A DNA stretch of 64,000 bases from CAZKHG01 sp964552655 (GTDB lineage: Bacteria > Bacteroidota > Bacteroidia > Bacteroidales > Tenuifilaceae): NCBI GenBank assembly GCA_964552655.1, contig CAZKHG010000006.1, positions 44,891 to 108,890 of the forward strand, written 5' to 3'. The position numbers and the translations under genes are program-made. This document shows, piece after piece, positions 17,316 through 26,809 of this stretch. Each line of letters opens with the position of its first letter. Within the stretch, counting starts at the first letter, position 1. A model generated the notes under the pieces. That model searched no databases, was not told where the DNA came from, and worked only from the letters and a program-made list of their open reading frames with translations.

Positions 17316-19214
17316 ATGGATGCTGGTTATTCCGAAGATAGCATAAAAACACTCGATTGGCGAGAGCATATTCGTCGCCGTCCCGGGATGTATATCGGCA
17401 AGCTTGGCGATGGATCGCTGCCCGATGATGGCATTTACATCCTGTTGAAAGAGGTGTTTGATAACTCCGTTGATGAATACATGATGGGGTTCGGGAAAAG
17501 CATTGACCTTTCCATTACAGACAAAAAGGTTATTATCCGCGATTACGGTCGTGGAATACCGTTGGGAAAACTTCTGGATGTGGTATCGAAAATGAACACC
17601 GGTGCCAAGTACGATTCAAAGGTGTTCAAGAAATCTGTAGGTTTGAATGGTGTGGGAATCAAGGCAGTTAACGCATTATCATCCGATTTTAAAATTCAAA
17701 GCATCCGGGAAGGACAAGGGAAAGAAGTTTTATTCTCTTCAGGCGAACTTATCTCTGAAAAGGAAATTCATGTAAATGGCCATCCAAACGGAACAATTGT
17801 TGAGTTTACTCCCGATGAGGCTATTTTCGGTAAGTATAGCTATCAGAACGATTACGTTGAAACAATGCTCCGTAACTACTCTTATTTGAACACAGGGCTG
17901 ATAATCAACTATAACGATAATAAATTTTATTCAAAGGGAGGGTTGCTCGACCTTTTAAACGAAAACATGTCAGGGGAAGGGCTTTACCCAATTGTCCACC
18001 TTAAAGCAGAGGATATAGAGTTGGCGTTTACGCATGGAACAGGGTATGGTGAAGATTATTACACCTTTGTAAACGGACAGCATACAACCCAGGGAGGTAC
18101 ACATTTGGCTGCATTCCGCGAGGCATTTGTAAATGCTATCCGGGGATTTTACAAAAAGGATTTTGATGCATCGGATATTCGTACCTCAATTATATGTGCA
18201 CTGAGCGTCAGAATTGAGGATCCGGTTTTTGAATCCCAAACCAAAACCAAGCTGGGCAGCAAGGATATGAGCCCCGAAGGGCCTTCGGTGCGTCAGTTCA
18301 TCGGTGATTTTGTTAGAACGGCTGTTGACAACTACCTGCACCAAAACGCAGAAACAGCCCAAATCCTTCTGCAAAAGATCATTGATTCTGAAAAAGAGCG
18401 CAAAGCAATATCAGGCATAAAGAAGCTTGCCAAGGAGAGGGCTAAAAAAGCCAACCTGCATAATAAAAAACTCAGGGATTGCCGCATTCACTACAACTCC
18501 AGCGATGAAAAGCACGAGGAAACCACCCTTTTCATCACCGAGGGAGATTCTGCCAGCGGATCAATCACCAAATCAAGGGATGTAAACACCCAGGCCGTAT
18601 TCTCCCTTAAAGGGAAACCGCTTAACACTTACGGGCTAACCAAAAAAGTGGTTTACGAGAACGAGGAGTTCAACCTGCTTCAGGCTGCACTCAATATTGA
18701 AGATGATATGGAGAACCTTAGGTACAACAAGGTTGTAATTGCCACCGATGCTGATGTGGACGGAATGCACATCCGGTTGCTGCTTATCACCTTCTTCCTG
18801 CAATTCTTCCCTGACCTGATCAGACAGGAACATCTTTTTATCCTTCAAACACCTTTGTTCCGGGTGAGAAATAAGAAAAAAACGAGCTACTGTTACACGT
18901 TAAGCGAAAAAGAAAAAGCCATACATGAACTTGGTCCAAACCCCGAGATAACCAGGTTTAAAGGGCTTGGAGAGATTTCGCCTGATGAGTTCAAATATTT
19001 TATTGGCGAGGATATTCGCCTCGACCCTGTAAGGCTTACCCGCGATGATACCGTTCAGGATCTGCTCAACTTTTATATGGGCAAAAATACCCCTGAACGA
19101 CAAGAATTTATTATTGATAACCTTAAAATTGAGGAGGATATTATCGAGGAGGACTCTGTTCATGCCGAGGAAGAAGATGAATTACTTGAACTGAGCGAGA
19201 GTAAGGTTGCCTAA
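17316..19214 (+). CDS. parE: DNA topoisomerase IV subunit B (type IIA, ATPase subunit)
   Basis: A 632-aa GHKL/TOPRIM protein. Near the N-terminus is R-R-P-G-M-Y-I-G, then ATP-binding E-V-F-D-N-S-V-D-E, D-Y-G-R-G-I-P and G-L-N-G-V-G-I-K-A-V-N. The TOPRIM domain has I-T-E-G-D-S-A-S-G-S and D-A-D-V-D-G-M-H-I. Length (about 630 aa) and pairing with the next gene favour ParE over GyrB. The complex decatenates daughter chromosomes. The C-terminus is strongly acidic. The parC start lies 32 nt downstream, so the two form an operon. The upstream 265 nt hold only a weak TATTTTTG-like box (17286-17293). Confidence 0.9.
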   Translation: MDAGYSEDSIKTLDWREHIRRRPGMYIGKLGDGSLPDDGIYILLKEVFDNSVDEYMMGFGKSIDLSITDKKVIIRDYGRGIPLGKLLDVVSKMNTGAKYDSKVFKKSVGLNGVGIKAVNALSSDFKIQSIREGQGKEVLFSSGELISEKEIHVNGHPNGTIVEFTPDEAIFGKYSYQNDYVETMLRNYSYLNTGLIINYNDNKFYSKGGLLDLLNENMSGEGLYPIVHLKAEDIELAFTHGTGYGEDYYTFVNGQHTTQGGTHLAAFREAFVNAIRGFYKKDFDASDIRTSIICALSVRIEDPVFESQTKTKLGSKDMSPEGPSVRQFIGDFVRTAVDNYLHQNAETAQILLQKIIDSEKERKAISGIKKLAKERAKKANLHNKKLRDCRIHYNSSDEKHEETTLFITEGDSASGSITKSRDVNTQAVFSLKGKPLNTYGLTKKVVYENEEFNLLQAALNIEDDMENLRYNKVVIATDADVDGMHIRLLLITFFLQFFPDLIRQEHLFILQTPLFRVRNKKKTSYCYTLSEKEKAIHELGPNPEITRFKGLGEISPDEFKYFIGEDIRLDPVRLTRDDTVQDLLNFYMGKNTPERQEFIIDNLKIEEDIIEEDSVHAEEEDELLELSESKVA

Positions 19215-19246
19215 AGATTTAAACAGATAACTGACAAGAAGTAAGG

Positions 19247-21892
19247 ATGCGACTAGATGATTTTGAGGCGGATGATTTTTTAACCAGCAGTGATACACGA
19301 CAAACTTCTCCTGACGAACATGCCAGGATTGCCCGGTTAACTGGCGATTTGGTAAAAAAGACACATCTTACCGGGATGTATAAGGATTGGTTTCTCGATT
19401 ATGCCTCCTATGTAATTCTTGAGCGTGCTGTCCCCCATTTAAATGATGGGCTTAAGCCTGTTCAGCGGCGCATTCTTCATGCAATGAAACGGTTGGATGA
19501 TGGGCGGTATAACAAGGTTGCCAACATTATTGGTTACACCATGCAGTATCATCCACACGGGGACGCATCCATTGGAGACGCATTGGTGCAACTAGGACAA
19601 AAAGATATCCTCATCGACACCCAGGGGAACTGGGGCAATATTCTCACAGGCGATAGTGCAGCTGCCCCACGATATATCGAAGCAAGGCTATCCAAGTTGG
19701 CCCACGATATTGCATTTAACCCCAAAACCACGGAGTGGATGCTCAGCTACGATGGCCGTAACCAGGAGCCTATAACCCTGCCAATGAAATTCCCCTTGCT
19801 GCTTGCCCAGGGTGTTGAAGGTATAGCCGTTGGGTTGGCTTCAAAAATTCTTCCACACAACTTCATAGAGCTGATTGATGCCTCTATTGCACATCTTAAA
19901 AACCATGATTTTGAGCTGTACCCTGATTTTCCAACCGGAGGAATGGCCGATTGTACAAGGTATAACGATGGGTTAAGAGGAGGCGCAGTAAAGGTGAGGG
20001 CGCGTATTCAAAAAATTGATAAGAAAACACTCTCTGTCACCGAACTCCCCTTTGGTAAAACTACAACATCGCTGATTGATTCCATTGTAAAAGCAAACGA
20101 TAAGGGTAAAATAAAAATTCGCAAGATAGACGATAATACTGCGGAAAATGTTGAGATCCTGATTCACCTTCCCCCCGATGTTTCCCCCGATGTTACCATT
20201 GATGCGCTTTACGCATTCACCGATTGTGAAATATCAATATCCACCAACTCGTGTGTAATTTTTGAGGATAAACCAAGATTCCTGGGAGTAAAAGATATTC
20301 TAAAAATATCTGTGGAAAACACCAAACGGCTGTTAACCTGGGAGTTGAACATCAGGCTGGAAGAACTTGAAGCCGATTGGCATTTCTCATCCCTGGAAAA
20401 GATTTTCTTTGAGAAAAGGATTTACCGGGAGCTGGAAAAGGATACCGAAACCTGGGAGATGATTATCGACCTGATTGAAAAAGGATTTAAACCCTACAAA
20501 AAACTTTTCAGACGGGAAATTACACGTGAGGATTTAGCGAAGCTAACCGAAAAACCCGTCAGAAAAATTTCCAAGTTTGATATTAAAAAAGCCGACGAAC
20601 ACATAAAATCGGTTGAGGATGAAATTGCCGAGGTTAAAAATCACCTGGAAAATATTATCCCCTATACCATAAACTACTACCAGCAAATCAAGAAGAAGCA
20701 CGGGAAAGGTCGTGAGCGCAGAACCGAGCTGCGCAGCTTCGATACCATTGTCGCAACCAAAGTGGTGGTGGCCAATGAAAAACTCTATGTAAACCGCGAG
20801 GAAGGTTTTTTTGGTACAGGGCTTAAGAAGGATGAGTATGTAGGCGATTGTTCAGACATCGATGATATCATTATCTTCCTGAAAAACGGGAAATACTATA
20901 TCACAAAAGTTCAGGAAAAAGCCTTTGTGGGTAAGGATATTCTGCATATTGCAGTGTTCATGAAAAACGACCAACGCACCATTTATAACGTAGTTTACCG
21001 CGATGGCCGTAACGGGGATATCATGATGAAACGTTGCGCAGTAACTGGCGTTACCCGTGATAAGGAATACGATATAACCAAAGGAACTGAAGGCTCTCAG
21101 ATCTTATACATGAGCGCCAACCCAAACGGAGAAGCCGAAATACTAAAAGTTTTCCTGAAACCTCGGCCAAGGCTTCGAAACCTCATCCTTGAGCTCGATT
21201 TCAGCCAGCTGGCCATTAAGGGTAGGAATTCAATGGGAAATATTTTTACCCGGTATGCCATTCATAAAATCCAGGTGAAAGAAAAAGGGGCTAGTACGCT
21301 GGGTGGTCATCAGATCTGGCTTGATGAGGATGTGCTTCGTCTTAACTCCGATAGCCGGGGTAAATACCTGGGAGAATTTCTCGATGGGGACAAAATTCTT
21401 GTAGTTAATGCTGATGGGACTTACATCACAACTGGTTTTGATTTCTCAGTTAGGTTCGAGAACAACCCGATTATCATTGAAAAGTATATCCCCGAAAAAG
21501 TATTTTCTGCCGTTTATTTCGATGGGGAGCAAGGTTTTTACTATTTAAAACGATTTGCATTCGAACCTTCAGAAAAAATTCAATCATTCATTGCCGAAGA
21601 GGAGGGCTCAAAGCTGGTTGCTATAAACGATGACGATTTTCCGTGCATTCAAATTACCTTTAAAGGGAAACACGCAAAACGCGACCCTGAAAATGTGGAT
21701 GTTTCTGAGTTTATTGGTGTTAAGGGCTATAAAGCGAAAGGGAAACGCCTATCAACCTTTGAGGTTAAATCGGTAACCTTTGTTGAGCCCCTGCAAAAGG
21801 AGATTTCGGTAAACGAAGAAAAATCTGCAGACGGGGATCAGGACAACGAAGATGATGCTGATGCTGCAACCCAGATGACGTTGGAGCTATAG
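19247..21892 (+). CDS. parC: DNA topoisomerase IV subunit A (breakage-reunion subunit)
   Basis: An 881-aa protein with the type IIA breakage-reunion core: Y-A-S-Y-V-I-L-E-R-A-V-P, D-G-L-K-P-V-Q-R-R-I-L-H, H-P-H-G-D-A-S-I, and catalytic Tyr143 in A-A-P-R-Y-I-E-A-R-L. A coiled-coil linker follows, then a C-terminal beta-propeller region and an acidic tail (D-G-D-Q-D-N-E-D-D-A-D). I see no GyrA box (Q-R-R-G-G-K-G), which supports ParC. An N-terminal extension of about 40 residues precedes the core. It is co-transcribed with parE. Confidence 0.9.
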   Translation: MRLDDFEADDFLTSSDTRQTSPDEHARIARLTGDLVKKTHLTGMYKDWFLDYASYVILERAVPHLNDGLKPVQRRILHAMKRLDDGRYNKVANIIGYTMQYHPHGDASIGDALVQLGQKDILIDTQGNWGNILTGDSAAAPRYIEARLSKLAHDIAFNPKTTEWMLSYDGRNQEPITLPMKFPLLLAQGVEGIAVGLASKILPHNFIELIDASIAHLKNHDFELYPDFPTGGMADCTRYNDGLRGGAVKVRARIQKIDKKTLSVTELPFGKTTTSLIDSIVKANDKGKIKIRKIDDNTAENVEILIHLPPDVSPDVTIDALYAFTDCEISISTNSCVIFEDKPRFLGVKDILKISVENTKRLLTWELNIRLEELEADWHFSSLEKIFFEKRIYRELEKDTETWEMIIDLIEKGFKPYKKLFRREITREDLAKLTEKPVRKISKFDIKKADEHIKSVEDEIAEVKNHLENIIPYTINYYQQIKKKHGKGRERRTELRSFDTIVATKVVVANEKLYVNREEGFFGTGLKKDEYVGDCSDIDDIIIFLKNGKYYITKVQEKAFVGKDILHIAVFMKNDQRTIYNVVYRDGRNGDIMMKRCAVTGVTRDKEYDITKGTEGSQILYMSANPNGEAEILKVFLKPRPRLRNLILELDFSQLAIKGRNSMGNIFTRYAIHKIQVKEKGASTLGGHQIWLDEDVLRLNSDSRGKYLGEFLDGDKILVVNADGTYITTGFDFSVRFENNPIIIEKYIPEKVFSAVYFDGEQGFYYLKRFAFEPSEKIQSFIAEEEGSKLVAINDDDFPCIQITFKGKHAKRDPENVDVSEFIGVKGYKAKGKRLSTFEVKSVTFVEPLQKEISVNEEKSADGDQDNEDDADAATQMTLEL

Positions 21893-22000
21893 AATTCAAC
21901 TTCAAGTAAGGTTTGTTACAATAGAATCATGGATGAAACTTAAAAAGTTTCTCCAAACATTTATCATCCACAACCCCCTTATTACTTTAAAAAAAATTTC

Positions 22001-22510
22001 CTATTGATGTGAATGCCCATCAATTTTATTCTCCAGCTCTCTTTTAATCTTACCTATCTCGGCAAACAGGTTATCCTTGGTTGCAGCTAACTGGGTATCG
22101 TTTTTGATCCTGAACGCTTTAATCCTTGAAATAACTAAAAAATAAATCACGACACCAATTACCAAAAGGATTAGGAGCGCGATATAAACAATGGTAGTTA
22201 ATGTGCTTACGCTGCCCTGTAAATCAACTACTTTTTTATCGGTGGCTGTTATAGACTGTTTCATTACCGACAATGAATCGTAGAGTGAGGTAATGCTTTT
22301 ATTTATTGCATTAATCTGTATCCTTAAGGAATCGTTAAGAATCAGCTCACTTTTTTTAAACTTGGCCAGCTGCCATTGAAGGTTCTTTTCTTTCTTAGCA
22401 AGCGCATTAACCTTATCGTTTAGCGATTTAATTTCATCGTTTGGGGTGGTTTGCGAAAAAAGCAAAAGCGGTACCAGCAAAGTAGCCAGTATAAGATTTA
22501 GCTTTTTCAT
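22001..22510 (-). CDS. Exported coiled-coil membrane protein of unknown function
   Basis: A 169-aa protein: signal peptide (residues 1-19, ending L-F-S-Q), a long coiled coil at about residues 22-98 rich in K, L, N and S, one transmembrane helix at about 105-128 (I-V-Y-I-A-L-L-I-L-L-V-I-G-V-V-I-Y-F), and a charged cytoplasmic-side tail ending D-G-H-S-H-Q. The arrangement suggests a periplasmic coiled-coil rod anchored in the inner membrane. No family is recognised. It converges with parC across about 108 nt and diverges from the YciI gene. Confidence 0.65.
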   Translation of the reverse strand: MKKLNLILATLLVPLLLFSQTTPNDEIKSLNDKVNALAKKEKNLQWQLAKFKKSELILNDSLRIQINAINKSITSLYDSLSVMKQSITATDKKVVDLQGSVSTLTTIVYIALLILLVIGVVIYFLVISRIKAFRIKNDTQLAATKDNLFAEIGKIKRELENKIDGHSHQ

Positions 22511-22642
22511 GGTTGGTAAGTTTATAACGTTTTAAAAAATAATAGGATATTTATTTTCAGAAAGTTAACACAAAATAAGCCTTATGTCAAGAGTTGATCA
22601 AACCAAAACAGCACTAAGAACATGAATTGTAAAATCAATTGA

Positions 22643-22650
22643 TACCTTTG
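22643..22650 (+). promoter_or_regulatory. Bacteroidota -7 promoter element for the YciI gene
   Basis: TACCTTTG matches TAnnTTTG, 42 nt before the ATG at 22693. No convincing -33 TTTG is seen at the usual distance. Confidence 0.35.
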
Positions 22651-22692
22651 CTATGAGGTAAATCATTTAAGTTAAACAAAACAACAAAAGCT

Positions 22693-22971
22693 ATGTACTA
22701 CATCCTGTTTTACAAAACTTGTGAAGGTTATACTGAAAAGCGTGCACCCTACCGCAACGATCATTTAGCCTATGCTCAGGCTGCCCATAAAAGAGGGGAT
22801 CTTATACTGGCGGGTGCCCTCGCCAATCCGGTTGACGGTGCTGTGCTGATCTTTAAAGGGGACAGCCCGGCAATTGCCGAAGATTTTGCAACAAATGATC
22901 CCTATGTTATAAACGGGCTAATTGTTGAATGGCTTGTTCGCCCCTGGTCAGTTGTAATTGGGAATGAATAA
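22693..22971 (+). CDS. YciI-family protein
   Basis: A 92-aa cytoplasmic protein of the YciI-like ferredoxin-fold family. It opens with M-Y-Y-I-L-F-Y and has R-N-D-H-L-A-Y-A with the family His (near residue 24), the G-A-L-x-x-P-x-D-G-A-V-L-I-F strand, and N-D-P-Y-V-I-N-G-L-I-V-E-W near the end. YciI-like proteins may act as small dimeric enzymes or accessory domains; the substrate is unknown. It is a single-gene unit with its own -7 box and converges with pgi. Confidence 0.88.
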   Translation: MYYILFYKTCEGYTEKRAPYRNDHLAYAQAAHKRGDLILAGALANPVDGAVLIFKGDSPAIAEDFATNDPYVINGLIVEWLVRPWSVVIGNE

Positions 22972-23013
22972 TAAAAGTGTGAGGTAAATGAATTACATTA
23001 AATAAAACCACCG

Positions 23014-24366
23014 CTAAAACTCACCCAGCCTCCGTCTCAGTTCTTTTCCCTTCTCCTCGAACCCGGGCTTACCCATCAGGGCAAAAACATTCTTTTTATA
23101 CGCCTCAACACCGGGCTGATCGAATGGATTAACATTCAGGGTATAACCACTCAAAGCGCAAGCTTTTTCGAAAAAGTATAACGTGTAACCCAACCAGTAC
23201 GGAGTAAGTTCGGGAATGTTAATGATAATATTTGGTGTTCCTCCATCAACATGCGCAAGAATTGTTCCTTGTTCAGCCATACGGTTTACCTCGGAAAGCC
23301 TTTTCCCTGAAAGGAAGTTGAGGGAGTCAAGGTTTTCGGGATCGTCCGGAATTATCAGATTGCTCTTAGGGGAACCAACAGAAACAACTGTTTCGAAAAT
23401 AATCCTTTCTCCATCCTGTATGTACTGTCCCATCGAATGAAGGTCGGTGGTAAAATCCACACCTGCAGGGAATATTCCTTTATTCTCTTTTCCTTCGCTC
23501 TCCCCGAAAAGCTGTTTCCACCATTCAGTCAGGTAATGTAATTTTGGTGTATAGTTAACCATAATCTCAACCAATTTACCTTTCCTGTACAATGCATTTC
23601 TTGCCGCAGCATATAAACAGGCGGGGTTTTCATCAAACCTAACATTCAACCCTGTTTCCCGTTCTGCAGAAGCAGCCCCCTTAACCAGTTCGCGAATATC
23701 AAATCCGGCAATGGCAATAGGCAGCAAACCAACCGGGGTTAATACGGAGTACCGCCCACCTATATCATCAGGTATAATAAAGGTTTTGTATCCTTCCTGA
23801 TTGGCAAGTTTTCTCAAGGCTCCTTTTGACTGGTCAGTAACAGCAACAATGCGCTTTGCGGCTTCAGCTTTACCAACCTTTTTTTCCATGTGATTTTTTA
23901 ATAACCTGAAGGCAATTGCAGGTTCGGTAGTTACCCCGGATTTGGAAATTACAACTATCGAGTAGTTCCTGTTATCCAACAGCTCAAGAAGCTCATGGTG
24001 GTAATCCTCACAAATATTTTGGCCTGCAAAAAGTATTGGCGGGTTGCCTTTTCGTGGCATTAACCCATTAAAACTTGAACCAAGTGCCTCGATAACTGCT
24101 TTTGAACCAAGGTAAGATCCTCCAATACCAACCACAACTACTACCTCGCTCTTTGAGCGGAGATCTACGGCTGCTTCCTCCACGGCTTTCAATTCATCCT
24201 CTGTTATTGACGAGGGTAAATTTTTCCATCCCAAAAAATCGTTGCCCTTTCCGGTTTTTTCCTCGAGCAGTTCAAGGCTGTGCATCAGCTCATCCTTTAA
24301 AGCAAATATCTGCTTATTGCTCACCAAATCGTAGATGTTATCGAGTGTAATTTTAAATTTGTTCAT
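23014..24366 (-). CDS. pgi: Glucose-6-phosphate isomerase
   Basis: A 450-aa cytoplasmic enzyme interconverting glucose-6-phosphate and fructose-6-phosphate. Motifs include V-G-I-G-G-S-Y-L-G-S, S-K-S-G-V-T-T-E-P, D-I-G-G-R-Y-S-V-L-T-P-V-G-L-L-P, the catalytic-region E-N-K-G-I-F-P-A-G-V-D-F-T-T-D-L-H-S-M-G, and the C-terminal N-P-F-D-Q-P-G-V-E-A-Y-K. The length matches the Bacillus-type Pgi (about 450 aa) rather than the 550-aa E. coli type. It is 19 nt downstream of gpsA, so the two are probably co-transcribed. Confidence 0.96.
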   Translation of the reverse strand: MNKFKITLDNIYDLVSNKQIFALKDELMHSLELLEEKTGKGNDFLGWKNLPSSITEDELKAVEEAAVDLRSKSEVVVVVGIGGSYLGSKAVIEALGSSFNGLMPRKGNPPILFAGQNICEDYHHELLELLDNRNYSIVVISKSGVTTEPAIAFRLLKNHMEKKVGKAEAAKRIVAVTDQSKGALRKLANQEGYKTFIIPDDIGGRYSVLTPVGLLPIAIAGFDIRELVKGAASAERETGLNVRFDENPACLYAAARNALYRKGKLVEIMVNYTPKLHYLTEWWKQLFGESEGKENKGIFPAGVDFTTDLHSMGQYIQDGERIIFETVVSVGSPKSNLIIPDDPENLDSLNFLSGKRLSEVNRMAEQGTILAHVDGGTPNIIINIPELTPYWLGYTLYFFEKACALSGYTLNVNPFDQPGVEAYKKNVFALMGKPGFEEKGKELRRRLGEF

Positions 24367-24385
24367 GAAAATATTTGTTTAAAAA

Positions 24386-25441
24386 TCATTTCAATTGTTC
24401 GGTTAAAAGTTTCATTTCAATTGCCGGAGAAATATTCTCGTAAAGAATGTTGTAAACCGCTTCGGTGATAGGCATTTTAACTTTAAACTTTTGGTTTATC
24501 TCCTTGATACATTTTGATGCATAGTATCCCTCCGCCACCATGGTTAACTCCAGCATGGCAGATTTAACTGTATAGCCCTTCCCTATCATGGTTCCAAAAG
24601 TTCTGTTTCGGCTAAACTGAGAATAGCAGGTTACCAGAAGGTCCCCAAGGTATGCCGATGAGCTGGCTTTTCGTTTTCCGGGGTATGTCTTATCGAGAAA
24701 TTTTTCAATTTCCCTTTGCGCATTGCTTATCAGTACAGCCTGAAAATTATCGCCATAGCCCAATCCATGAGTAATACCTGCTGCAATTGCAAATATGTTT
24801 TTTAGAACAGCGCTGTACTCTGTGCCATAAATATCTGTGCTTAGAACCGTTTTTATATAATGAGATTCAAATAGCGAAGCAATTTTTTTGGCTTTCGATC
24901 TGGTTTTACAGGCAAAGGTCAGGTAGGATAATCGTTCAAGTGCGACTTCTTCTGCATGGCTGGGCCCAGTTACTATCCCAATCTGGTCAAAAGGGAGGTT
25001 ATAATATTTATTGAAGTATTCTGCAATGGTAATATCATCCTTTGGAATTATGCCTTTTATGGCAGAAATGACAAATTTCCCTTTCAGCGATTCTGTTAGT
25101 GGTTTAAGCCATACTTCCAAAAAGGCAGAGGGAACAACAAAAATGAGAATATCCGATTCTTTTACTATTGCATTAATATTATTGCTGATATTGATTTTAC
25201 TGATGTCGAAACGAACAGAGCTAAGATAGTTGGGGTTGTTGCGATGCTTTTTGAAATGGTCAATTATTTCCTTTTCTCTAACATACCACCCAACAGATGA
25301 AAGGTTTTCGTGCAGGATTTTCACTATGGCTGTAGCCCAGCTTCCGCTACCAATAACAGATACCCTTGGGGAATTCTCCCAGTTTTTGGATTGATTGGCA
25401 TTAACTCCTTGAACTGTTTTTTTGAACCTGTTCATCAGCAT
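24386..25441 (-). CDS. gpsA: Glycerol-3-phosphate dehydrogenase [NAD(P)+]
   Basis: A 351-aa cytoplasmic enzyme that makes sn-glycerol-3-phosphate for phospholipid synthesis. The Rossmann motif is V-I-G-S-G-S-W-A-T-A-I. Other signatures are F-V-V-P-S-A-F, S-A-I-K-G-I, G-P-S-H-A-E-E-V and L-K-N-I-F-A-I-A-A-G, with the catalytic lysine region. Start: the ATG at 25441 is chosen; another ATG is at 25435, and a GTG at 25477 would add 12 residues and overlap the preceding small gene more deeply. About 25 residues precede the Rossmann strand, longer than usual. It lies 19 nt before pgi. Confidence 0.9.
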   Translation of the reverse strand: MLMNRFKKTVQGVNANQSKNWENSPRVSVIGSGSWATAIVKILHENLSSVGWYVREKEIIDHFKKHRNNPNYLSSVRFDISKINISNNINAIVKESDILIFVVPSAFLEVWLKPLTESLKGKFVISAIKGIIPKDDITIAEYFNKYYNLPFDQIGIVTGPSHAEEVALERLSYLTFACKTRSKAKKIASLFESHYIKTVLSTDIYGTEYSAVLKNIFAIAAGITHGLGYGDNFQAVLISNAQREIEKFLDKTYPGKRKASSSAYLGDLLVTCYSQFSRNRTFGTMIGKGYTVKSAMLELTMVAEGYYASKCIKEINQKFKVKMPITEAVYNILYENISPAIEMKLLTEQLK

Positions 25442-25628
25442 TGAGGTTTGATAACCACTTGGATTTTTTGTTTCCACATTTACATTTACCCTTCTTTCCC
25501 TCTTTCTGATTTTCTGAACTTACACCTATTTTTCTTGTACACGATGAAATGGTAAAAGGGGTATAAATTAAAAATAACAGCAATAGCAGTGTCGTTGTTT
25601 TTTTCTTAAAAACCTGATAATATATCAC
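25401..25628 (-). CDS. Putative small lipoprotein overlapping gpsA
   Basis: A 75-aa reading frame with a GTG start and a convincing lipoprotein signal: basic residues 8-10, a leucine-rich core, and lipobox-like T-I-S-S-C (Cys about residue 30). The mature part is about 45 residues, very rich in Lys, with a C-K-C-G segment and a polar tail. Its last 41 nt overlap the start of gpsA in another frame. A lipobox this clean is unlikely by chance, but the weak start and the overlap keep confidence moderate. No family or function is recognised. Confidence 0.45.
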   Translation of the reverse strand: MIYYQVFKKKTTTLLLLLFLIYTPFTISSCTRKIGVSSENQKEGKKGKCKCGNKKSKWLSNLNADEQVQKNSSRS

Positions 25629-25737
25629 TTATCTGCAAATTATGGTTAACAAAATGAATTGCTAAAATAAGAAACATATCAACAAGATGTATCAAAACTA
25701 AACACCTATTATACATTTGTAGCTTGTTCAAATTACT

Positions 25738-26757
25738 ATGCGGGATTTTCTACTAGGAAAAACATCATCTGAGCTTGAAATGATTCTTAGCCGTTACGAT
25801 GGCTCCAAAGAGCATGGCCGCATCTTAACAAAAAATCTTTATAAAAAATATATTAAAAATATAGAAACCATCGATGATTTACCTATTGCCATCAGGAAAA
25901 GACTTATAAAGGATTATATAACAGGGGGTTATTCGCATCAAAAAAGAGTTGATGCCGGGGACGGAACAATTAAATACCTATTTAATAATGAAACGGGGTT
26001 GAAATTTGAATCCGTGTTTATGCCCGGAACCAAGAGGAATACCCTCTGCATTTCCACTCAGGCCGGATGTAAAATGGGTTGTAAATTTTGTATGACCGGA
26101 AAACTTGGATTCATAGGCAACCTAACCAAAACTGATATTATTAATCAGCTCTACAGCTTACCTGAAAGAGCGCTGGTAAACAGGATTGTTTTCATGGGAA
26201 TGGGAGAGCCGCTGGATAACCTAGACGAGGTTAAGAAATCGGTTAATATACTCACGGCTAACTGGGGTTTTGCTTTTGGCAAAGCCAATATCACGCTTTC
26301 CTCTGCCGGTTTAATTGCAAGTGTTGAAAAATTTCTTGCAGAACCGTTTTGTAACCTGGCTATAAGCCTAAATTCACCATTTCCGGAAGAACGGAAATTG
26401 ATGATGCCAATTGAACAGACCAACCCAATCCATAAGGTGGTTAAACTAATCCGGTTAAACCCACTGCCTAAACCTTTGAGGGTGTCGTTCGAATATGTTG
26501 GGATTGGCCAAACAAACCTTACTGAAGAACATGCTGTTGCTGTTGGGGTTCTGCTGAAAGGAATAAAGTGCCATGTTAACATCATCCCATTAAACAATCA
26601 GAGTGATTCTCAATATAGCATCCCCAATCCGATTGAAATAAAAAAATTCATTGGGCATTTGAATAAAAATGAGGTTTTGGCATCATTAAGAATGTCGCGC
26701 GGACAGGATGTTGGCGGGGCTTGTGGCCAGCTGGCATATAACAGCTATAGCTGTTGA
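25738..26757 (+). CDS. rlmN: Dual-specificity rRNA/tRNA methyltransferase RlmN
   Basis: A 339-aa radical SAM enzyme that methylates C2 of A2503 in 23S rRNA and A37 in some tRNAs. The [4Fe-4S] motif is C-K-M-G-C-K-F-C (C-x3-C-x2-C) near residues 112-119. M-G-M-G-E-P-L-D-N binds SAM, and the C-terminal G-G-A-C-G-Q-L holds the second catalytic Cys of RlmN/Cfr proteins. The family N-terminal domain is present but short. A TACATTTG box (25712-25719) lies 18 nt before the ATG. The downstream lipid-kinase gene begins 52 nt after the stop. Confidence 0.93.
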   Translation: MRDFLLGKTSSELEMILSRYDGSKEHGRILTKNLYKKYIKNIETIDDLPIAIRKRLIKDYITGGYSHQKRVDAGDGTIKYLFNNETGLKFESVFMPGTKRNTLCISTQAGCKMGCKFCMTGKLGFIGNLTKTDIINQLYSLPERALVNRIVFMGMGEPLDNLDEVKKSVNILTANWGFAFGKANITLSSAGLIASVEKFLAEPFCNLAISLNSPFPEERKLMMPIEQTNPIHKVVKLIRLNPLPKPLRVSFEYVGIGQTNLTEEHAVAVGVLLKGIKCHVNIIPLNNQSDSQYSIPNPIEIKKFIGHLNKNEVLASLRMSRGQDVGGACGQLAYNSYSC

Positions 26758-26809
26758 TTTAGGGATTCGCATATCTTTTACTAAATTTGAATCCGAAATA
26801 ATTGTGATT

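Noticed and set aside
21930..21970. Inverted repeats TGGATGA/TCATCCA and GAAACT/AGTTTC between parC and the minus-strand coiled-coil gene
   Set aside because: The arms are short, AT-rich and overlapping, and there is no T run, so they do not support a terminator.
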